DNA of 11,669 nt, from assembly GCA_027858355.1 (NCBI GenBank), contig JAQICW010000659.1, positions 1-11,669 of the forward strand. The letters are read 5' to 3'. The notes under the pieces were generated by a model that ran no database searches, was not told the DNA's origin, and worked only from the letters and a program-made list of their open reading frames with translations. The position numbers and the translations under genes were made by a program. Positions 7,331 to 11,669 of this stretch are shown here, one piece after another (the stretch's first letter is position 1; each line of letters begins with the position of its first letter). The DNA comes from Desulfobacula sp. (GTDB lineage: Bacteria > Desulfobacterota > Desulfobacteria > Desulfobacterales > Desulfobacteraceae).

Positions 7331-7918
7331 TTACCATGAACCAATGATAATATCATCAAGTTTTCTTTTTGGAACATGGTGGACCTTGTTTTCATCCCGC
7401 CAGTATTTGATATCCCCGTCTTGGCCCAATTCATCAATCTGGATCTCTTCAACGGGTTTTCCCAGGGCCAGTACAAGTTTGGGCTCAAGATGCTCGCCGA
7501 TATTTAAATGTTGTTTCAGCATTTTGATATTGATGGAGGCAAACATGCAACCGCCAAGTCCCATGGTCCTGGCACCCAGAAGCATGGTCTGGGCTGCAAT
7601 GCCATGGTCACACCAGAATTTATCAGAAACACTATGGTCTCCAAGGATAACAATATAGGCAGCAGGTCTTTCTTCTGGTACAGGGCCTTTCCAGTCTTTC
7701 AGATATGCAGCCCAGCCAAGGCAGGAAAAAATAGCTTCATTTTTTTGTTCGTCCCGGCAGATCACATACTTCAAGGGCTGCTTGTTGGCGCCTGATGCGC
7801 TGTTCCTGGCAAGTTCAACCAGGTCTCTTAAGGTTGATTCGTTAATTTTATGGGAGTTGTCAAACCGTCGGCAGGATCTGTTTTGTTTTACAAGGTCTTG
7901 AAAAGATGTTGTATTCAT
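7331..7918 (-). CDS. Nitroreductase family flavoprotein
   Basis: Small FMN-dependent oxidoreductase of the nitroreductase superfamily, which as a dimer reduces diverse substrates with NAD(P)H. The 195-residue protein has the N-terminal FMN phosphate-binding pattern NRSCRRF (13-19), SASGANKQP (40-48) facing the flavin, and MGLGGCMF (119-126). The C-terminal KRKLDDII is typical of one subgroup. The real substrate cannot be inferred; many members act on quinones, enones or tetrapyrrole-type compounds rather than nitro compounds. I chose the ATG at 7918: it overlaps the upstream rdgB stop as ATGA (4 nt) and has AAGGA 8 nt upstream. The alternative ATG at 7936 would add six residues and lies inside rdgB. 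Second gene of the cluster. Confidence 0.9.
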   Translation of the reverse strand: MNTTSFQDLVKQNRSCRRFDNSHKINESTLRDLVELARNSASGANKQPLKYVICRDEQKNEAIFSCLGWAAYLKDWKGPVPEERPAAYIVILGDHSVSDKFWCDHGIAAQTMLLGARTMGLGGCMFASINIKMLKQHLNIGEHLEPKLVLALGKPVEEIQIDELGQDGDIKYWRDENKVHHVPKRKLDDIIIGSW

Positions 7919-8565
7919 GAGTTGCTTCCTTTGCATTCCACTGGTTGGAATTTTGGCATGTTAATATCAATCCACTCAAGGATTTTATCCATGTCCTCTG
8001 CAATTTGTTTTAATGCATGGCCCCGGTGGCTGACCCGGCCCTTTTCTTCAATGGTCAGCCGGGCAAAGGTTTTATTAAATTCAGGATAAAAAAAGAGCGG
8101 GTCATATCCAAAGCCGTTATCACCAATGGGTTTGTCAGTGATAACGCCTTTACACTCACCTTCATAGGTTAATGCAGCACCTGTGGGAACTGCAATGGAA
8201 ATTACGCACTTGAATGCGGCATTTCTATTTTCATGGCTTTTTAATTCATCCAGTATTTTTTTAACATTGTCAGCGTCCGTGGCATTTTTTCCGGCATATC
8301 TGGCAGAATAGACACCTGGCGCCCCGTCAAGGGCGTCCACACAAATTCCTGAGTCATCAGCCATGGCAGGATACCCCAAGACCCTTGCCGTAAACGATGC
8401 TTTTTTATAGGCATTGTCATCAAAGGTTTCTCCATCTTCAATGACTTCAGGGATAGGGCCAAAATCAGCAAGATTTTTAATTATTATGGGAAAGCCTTGT
8501 AACAGCTCTTGGATTTCCCTTGTTTTTCCCATGTTTGTTGTTGCAAGAACGATAATTTGTTTCAA
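7915..8565 (-). CDS. rdgB: RdgB/HAM1 non-canonical purine NTP pyrophosphatase
   Basis: Hydrolyses dITP, ITP and XTP to monophosphates, removing damaged purines from the nucleotide pool in the cytoplasm. The 216-residue protein carries all family motifs: the N-terminal substrate loop ATTNMGK (8-14), the metal-binding segment ADDSGICVDALDGAPGVYSA (69-88), GFGYDPLF (151-158) and SHRGHA (179-184). The start is TTG at 8563-8565. The first in-frame ATG (codon 12) would cut off the essential TTN..K loop, and an in-frame stop lies a few codons upstream with no ATG between. A GGCGGA stretch lies upstream but the spacing is loose. The C-terminal 15 or so residues extend slightly past the usual end. First gene of the putative four-gene operon. 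Confidence 0.95.
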   Translation of the reverse strand: MKQIIVLATTNMGKTREIQELLQGFPIIIKNLADFGPIPEVIEDGETFDDNAYKKASFTARVLGYPAMADDSGICVDALDGAPGVYSARYAGKNATDADNVKKILDELKSHENRNAAFKCVISIAVPTGAALTYEGECKGVITDKPIGDNGFGYDPLFFYPEFNKTFARLTIEEKGRVSHRGHALKQIAEDMDKILEWIDINMPKFQPVECKGSNS

Positions 8566-8609
8566 TGGTCGATTCCGCCAATTTTTTTAAGTTTGATGTG
8601 ATTAGGGTT

Positions 8610-8638
8610 AATATAAGATCATGCCCTGGTTTTGTAAA
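8610..8638 (-). promoter_or_regulatory. Predicted sigma70-type promoter for the rdgB operon
   Basis: Read on the minus strand, TTTACA (8638-8633) and TATATT (8615-8610) are separated by 17 nt, each one base from consensus. Initiation near 8603 would give a leader of about 40 nt before the rdgB TTG codon. It lies 95 nt or more beyond the TTTAGG palindrome, so rdgB need not depend on transcription from the SDR gene. This is a motif reading only. Confidence 0.6.
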
Positions 8639-8745
8639 CCCCGGCTCTAAAATTCAATGGATAGATACAGCTTTTTTATGTCTGACCAAAAAACCAGAAA
8701 TATAGTTTCCCAATTTTGGTTAGAGATTTGCAACTATCCGAGATT

Positions 8746-8802
8746 GTTTTAGGATTTAGGTTTTAGGATTTAGGTCAAAACCTAAAACTTAAAACCTAAA
8801 AC
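8746..8802. repeat. Long imperfect palindrome of tandem TTTAGG-rich units
   Basis: The unit TTTTAGGATTTAGG occurs twice in perfect tandem (8747-8760, 8761-8774). After TC, two inverted tandem relatives follow (8777-8790 and 8791-8804; 12 of 14 bases identical to each other). Arms 8746-8771 and 8777-8802 fold into a 26-position stem with a 5-nt loop. Twenty-three are Watson-Crick pairs, with A/A mismatches at 8754/8794 and 8768/8780 and one G/T at 8759/8789. A further GGTTTTAG lies at 8816-8823. It starts 34 nt past the SDR stop codon in that gene's direction. It could end or protect the SDR transcript, but it has low GC and lacks a clean terminal T-run. It may instead be a dispersed intergenic repeat. 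Confidence 0.85.
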
Positions 8803-8835
8803 CGTGCATGAACAAGGTTTTAGTTCAGGCACCAA

Positions 8836-10401
8836 TTACCAGTCTATGGGGAAATAATCCTTTAAGAATTTGCCGCACCAGTGTTTCTGGGTCAGGATAC
8901 CATGGAAAAAAGGGTCACAAATCCTTGCTGCTCCATCCACAATATCCAGGGGCGGCTGGAAATCGTGGCGTTCCTGCTTGAATCTGGCCAGCATGGCAGG
9001 GTCCTCATCAGTTACCCATCCTGTGTCAACGGCATTCATGGAAATCCCGTATTTGGCCAAATCACTGGCTGCAGTATGGGTGAGCATGTTTAAGGCAGCT
9101 TTGGCCATATTGGTATGGGGGTGGCGGCTGCCTTTTTTAAACCGCAGAAATTTGCCTTCCATGGCCGAGACATTGACAATATGTTTTTGTCCCGTGTAAT
9201 CTTTTTTCATCAACTCTGCCAGTTGGTTGCACAGAACAAAGGGAGCAATGGAATTGACCAGCTGGAGCTCCAGCATTTCTGATGTCTGGATTTCCCCCAG
9301 CCGCAGCCGCCAGGAGTTGGTTTTCCGAAGATCCACCTGCTGGAGATCGGCATCCAGTTCTTCTGCTGGAAATACTTCAGGTACATTTAAAGAATTGTCA
9401 TAGGAATAGGGAATCTGGGACAATTGGGCAGACATGCGCAATCCAACGCCCGGGGCTTTGCCATCCCAGGTTGCGGGTAAGGCAGTTTTTTTGACAATAT
9501 TTTTGGATTGCCCAGATTCAAGCTGGGAGATACAGGTCTGGTACTGCCCTAAAAGGGTCCTTGCATCCCCTGGCAATTGTTCGATATCCTTTGTTTCATT
9601 TTCCATGAGATGGGCATAAAATCCAGGGGGTCGTCGAACGGTCTGGGCTGCATTATTGATAAGAATATCAAGACGTTGGTAGGTTTCCCTAATATAATCG
9701 CAGAAAAGTTCAACACTGGGGGTGTGGCGCAGGTCCAGACCATAGACCTGGAGTCTGTGCCCCCAGTTGGGAAAATCTGGTTCCCTGGAAAATCTCAGGG
9801 CCGAGTCTTTTGGAAAGCGTGTGGTGGCAATCACCCTTGCTCCGGCTCTGAGCATCATTAATGTGGCCTGGTAACCGATCTTGAGCCTGGAGCCTGTTAT
9901 CAATGCCACCTGTCCTTTCAGGCAAGCTGTCTGGAAGCGTTTTTGATAATTGAATTCTGCACATTCCAGGCACATGGTGTCATAAAAATGGTGGAGCCGG
10001 GTAAATTCAGCCTTGCACACATAACAGTTGCGGGGGGTTTCCAGCCTTGGGGCCTGATCTTTAATTTCAGCAGTCTTGTCGCAAATCTGTTGAGGAGCTG
10101 AAAAGATTTCAGATTCCCTGGCTTTTCTTATACCTGTGGCAGCCCGAAGGCGCCGTTCTTTTTCTACAATGGCGGCGCGCTTTTGTTGTTTTCTGACCTT
10201 GCTGCGTTCCTTAATTTCTTTTTTGTCGGGCCGGGATATTTTCCCGGCCGCAGTGATCAAAGCAATTCTTTCTATTTCCGGCAATTGCAATAAAAGTTCA
10301 GATCGGTCGGCAATTTTTTCCAGAATAGAGATACACCCTCGTATGGATGCCAGGGGCTCTTTTTTGTCATCAATTTTTGTATCTATGCTGATGGGGCTCA
10401 C
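8836..10401 (-). CDS. Short-chain dehydrogenase-like protein with N-terminal zinc-ribbon motif
   Basis: A 521-residue protein, about twice the length of a classical SDR. Residues 1-100 are charged and helical, with a Lys/Arg-rich stretch at 59-95. Residues 126-147 hold paired CxxC motifs (C126, C129, C144, C147), suggesting a small zinc ribbon. The SDR Rossmann domain spans about 161-521: [15 protein letters not shown] (nucleotide-binding loop), [10 protein letters not shown] (245-253), an insertion at about 260-360, LVNSIAPF with N383, and NVSAMEG with S412. The YxxxK site reads T430-N-M-A-K434, so the catalytic tyrosine is replaced while Lys and Ser remain. I recall similar [10 protein letters not shown] sequences in uncharacterised eukaryotic and bacterial homologues. 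The start is GTG at 10401, directly after AAAAG; an in-frame stop lies a short distance upstream and there is no ATG between. Substrate unknown. Confidence 0.85.
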   Translation of the reverse strand: MSPISIDTKIDDKKEPLASIRGCISILEKIADRSELLLQLPEIERIALITAAGKISRPDKKEIKERSKVRKQQKRAAIVEKERRLRAATGIRKARESEIFSAPQQICDKTAEIKDQAPRLETPRNCYVCKAEFTRLHHFYDTMCLECAEFNYQKRFQTACLKGQVALITGSRLKIGYQATLMMLRAGARVIATTRFPKDSALRFSREPDFPNWGHRLQVYGLDLRHTPSVELFCDYIRETYQRLDILINNAAQTVRRPPGFYAHLMENETKDIEQLPGDARTLLGQYQTCISQLESGQSKNIVKKTALPATWDGKAPGVGLRMSAQLSQIPYSYDNSLNVPEVFPAEELDADLQQVDLRKTNSWRLRLGEIQTSEMLELQLVNSIAPFVLCNQLAELMKKDYTGQKHIVNVSAMEGKFLRFKKGSRHPHTNMAKAALNMLTHTAASDLAKYGISMNAVDTGWVTDEDPAMLARFKQERHDFQPPLDIVDGAARICDPFFHGILTQKHWCGKFLKDYFPIDW

Positions 10402-10479
10402 CTTTTGTATATTCTTGTTCCAGTTTTATATTTTTGTTCAGGCCATAAAATCCATGGCTTATTGTTTTAACAGAATGAA

Positions 10480-10509
10480 ATTATTATAGATATTTGGCTA
10501 ATTTGTCAA
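10480..10509 (-). promoter_or_regulatory. Predicted promoter for the SDR-like gene
   Basis: On the minus strand a perfect TTGACA (10509-10504) precedes either a perfect TATAAT (10488-10483, 15-nt spacing) or AATAAT (10485-10480, 18-nt spacing). Initiation would fall near 10473, giving a leader of about 70 nt before the GTG start. The exact -10 is ambiguous because the two candidates overlap. Confidence 0.5.
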
Positions 10510-10532
10510 TGAAACTTTAAAATCATGCAGAC

Positions 10533-10574
10533 GGTTCTATCTTGTTTTCAGATATGAAATATTATAATAGAACC
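10533..10574 (+). promoter_or_regulatory. Promoter region of the DUF3786 gene with flanking 8-bp inverted repeat
   Basis: A perfect -10 hexamer TATAAT (10563-10568) lies 25 nt upstream of the start codon; the -35 is weak (TTGTTT 15 nt upstream). The perfect inverted repeat GGTTCTAT (10533-10540) and ATAGAACC (10567-10574) brackets this promoter, and its right arm overlaps the end of the -10 box. With 26 nt between the arms, it could be two half-sites for a regulator or a loose stem. The repeat is seen directly; the regulatory role is inferred. Confidence 0.45.
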
Positions 10575-10592
10575 TGATAAAAAGGAGACTAT

Positions 10593-11402
10593 ATGTCTGA
10601 ATTTGCCAATGCCATGGAAGTGTTTAAGCTTCTGGATAAATCCAATTGCAGAAAATGCAATGAACAAACCTGTCTTGCCTTTGCTTCAAAGGTTTTTTTA
10701 GGGGATAGAACCCTTAACCAATGTCCTGTTTTGACAAGAGAAATCCTTGAGCAGCACCAGGGCAGGCAGAAGAAAAAAATCACGGGTAAAGAATACCGCG
10801 AATCAATGATGGCCGACCTGAAGGAAGAAATAAAATCCTGTGACTTAAAAACTGCTGCGCTAAGGGTGGGTGGGGATTTTTCAAACGGAAAACTTACCAT
10901 AAGGATTATGGGCAAACTATTTTCAGTTGATTTATCCGGCAATATGTTTTCAGATATCCATATCAACCCCTGGATAGCCACTCCAGTGCTTTCGTATATA
11001 CTTCATTGCAAAGGCGTTCCATTGACGGGCAAATGGGTGCCGTTCAGGGAACTTAAGGACGGCCGGGAGAAAAATGGTCTGTTTGTCCAGCGTTCAGAAA
11101 AATCTTTTAAAAAAATTGCCGATGCCTATCCCAATTTGTTTGAAGATTTAATCTTTCTTTTTAATGGCCAAAAAATAGAAAATCATTATGAATCAGATAT
11201 ATCATTGGTCATTTACCCTTTGCCTAAACTTCCCATGCTCATCTGTTACTGGAAACCCGAGGACGGTATGGAATCGGATCTGCACCTGTTTTTTGATTCA
11301 TCTGCTGACATGAACGCCAATATAGATATTGTATATGGGATTGCCGCCGGCATTGTTAACATGTTTGAAAAACTTTCCATGAGGCACGGCGGCTCCCGTT
11401 AA
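10593..11402 (+). CDS. DUF3786 domain-containing Fe-S cluster protein
   Basis: A 269-residue cytoplasmic protein. The N-terminal part has the four-cysteine pattern of a small 4Fe-4S domain, C19-x2-C22-x4-C27-x16-C44, with context CxAFASKVFLGD and NQCPVL. This resembles the Fe-S domain of corrinoid/CODH-associated proteins. Residues about 80-260 match what I know as DUF3786, including DLSGNMFSDIHINPWIATPV and a later GKWVPFREL. The family occurs in anaerobes and its function is unknown; an electron-transfer or corrinoid/one-carbon link is only a guess from the Fe-S domain. AAGGAG precedes the ATG with 5-nt spacing, a strong start. It is divergent from the SDR-like gene and 173 nt upstream of the adenosine-kinase-like gene. 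Confidence 0.85.
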   Translation: MSEFANAMEVFKLLDKSNCRKCNEQTCLAFASKVFLGDRTLNQCPVLTREILEQHQGRQKKKITGKEYRESMMADLKEEIKSCDLKTAALRVGGDFSNGKLTIRIMGKLFSVDLSGNMFSDIHINPWIATPVLSYILHCKGVPLTGKWVPFRELKDGREKNGLFVQRSEKSFKKIADAYPNLFEDLIFLFNGQKIENHYESDISLVIYPLPKLPMLICYWKPEDGMESDLHLFFDSSADMNANIDIVYGIAAGIVNMFEKLSMRHGGSR

Positions 11403-11575
11403 TATTATGATTTATCCCGGTAATAGCCTCTATTTCCTCCTGAAATGAGATGCTCTGTGCCTAATATTTTTTGCCTGCTCTAAAAGATAAAGCCAATTGT
11501 TTTTCTTTTTAAATACCAGTTTACTTTGTTCTGTCAATTGATCATTAATGAAATCTAACAAATGGAGAGGACAAA
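11403..11575 (+). promoter_or_regulatory. Intergenic region before the adenosine-specific kinase-like gene
   Basis: This 173-nt AT-rich gap has no gene that I can support. No hairpin with a T-run follows the DUF3786 stop, so no terminator is evident. Promoter-like hexamers are poor. The only firm signal is GAGAGGA (about 11565-11571), which serves as ribosome site for the gene at 11576. Whether the downstream gene has its own promoter or is read from the DUF3786 promoter is unresolved. Confidence 0.4.
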
Positions 11576-11669
11576 ATGGAATTAAAAATTATAAACATTG
11601 AAAATCCTGATGAATTGAATTTTATTCTGGGCCATTCCCATTTTATTAAAACCATTGAAGATATACATG
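11576..11669 (+). CDS. Adenosine-specific kinase-like protein (5' end, truncated by window)
   Basis: Only the first 31 codons are present; the gene runs off the right edge. The start MELKIINIENPDELNFILGH followed by SHFIKTIEDIH closely resembles the N-terminus of the small family annotated as adenosine-specific kinase (Pfam Adenosine_kin, formerly DUF355). In that family an ILGxxHFIKTxEDL stretch is characteristic. Proteins of this family are short, and their kinase activity is weakly documented. The ATG at 11576 follows GAGAGGA with about 4-nt spacing. With so little sequence the family call is good but not certain. Confidence 0.72.
   Translation, partial: MELKIINIENPDELNFILGHSHFIKTIEDIH

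Noticed and set aside
8657..8752. 31-codon plus-strand ORF running into the TTTAGG palindrome
   Set aside because: No Shine-Dalgarno, no promoter on that strand, and the reading frame ends in the repeat; most likely chance.
8746..8804. Possible CRISPR array
   Set aside because: The repeats are directly adjacent 14-bp units without spacers, arranged as an inverted pair, and no cas gene is nearby.

Overview
The window looks like a moderately AT-rich chromosomal segment from a sulfate-reducing Desulfobacterota bacterium, probably Desulfobacteraceae-like (Desulfobacter/Desulfobacula type). This rests on the protein families present (a DUF6178-type protein, a DUF3786 Fe-S protein, a zinc-ribbon SDR and an adenosine-specific kinase) and is an inference, not a database result. 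I see no phage, transposon, CRISPR or RNA gene.

Layout. Positions 171-2733 (minus strand) hold a compact metal-uptake operon in the order binding protein, ATPase, permease (znuA-znuC-znuB type). Its distal end is followed by an 18-bp-arm stem-loop built from TACCA modules (101-140). Divergent from it at 3049-4769 (plus) is a two-component system: a small-sensor histidine kinase whose 3' end overlaps an OmpR-type response regulator by 37 nt. A consensus-like promoter lies in the shared intergenic region. The regulator converges, with an 8-nt gap, on a second minus-strand cluster.

That cluster (4778-8565) reads rdgB (dITP/XTP pyrophosphatase, TTG start), a nitroreductase-family flavoprotein, a DUF6178-type protein, then a lone Sfp-type 4'-phosphopantetheinyl transferase. 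Tight spacing (a 4-nt ATGA overlap, then 23 and 55 nt) and one good promoter upstream of rdgB suggest a single transcript. Upstream of that promoter is a conspicuous palindrome of tandem TTTTAGGATTTAGG units (8746-8802).

Beyond the palindrome, 8836-10401 (minus, GTG start) encodes a 521-residue short-chain dehydrogenase-like protein. It has a basic N-terminal region and a CxxC/CxxC zinc-ribbon-like motif, and the usual catalytic tyrosine is replaced. It is divergent from a DUF3786 Fe-S protein at 10593-11402 (plus); the shared region contains promoters for both directions and an 8-bp inverted repeat. The window ends inside the 5' end of an adenosine-specific kinase-like gene (11576 onward).

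Functionally this is metal import, signal transduction, nucleotide-pool housekeeping and several poorly characterised redox or Fe-S proteins. I do not see a clear-cut new system. The best candidates for a second look are the zinc-ribbon SDR without catalytic tyrosine, the TTTAGG palindrome, the rdgB/nitroreductase/DUF6178/PPTase operon, and the binding protein lacking its first histidine ligand.
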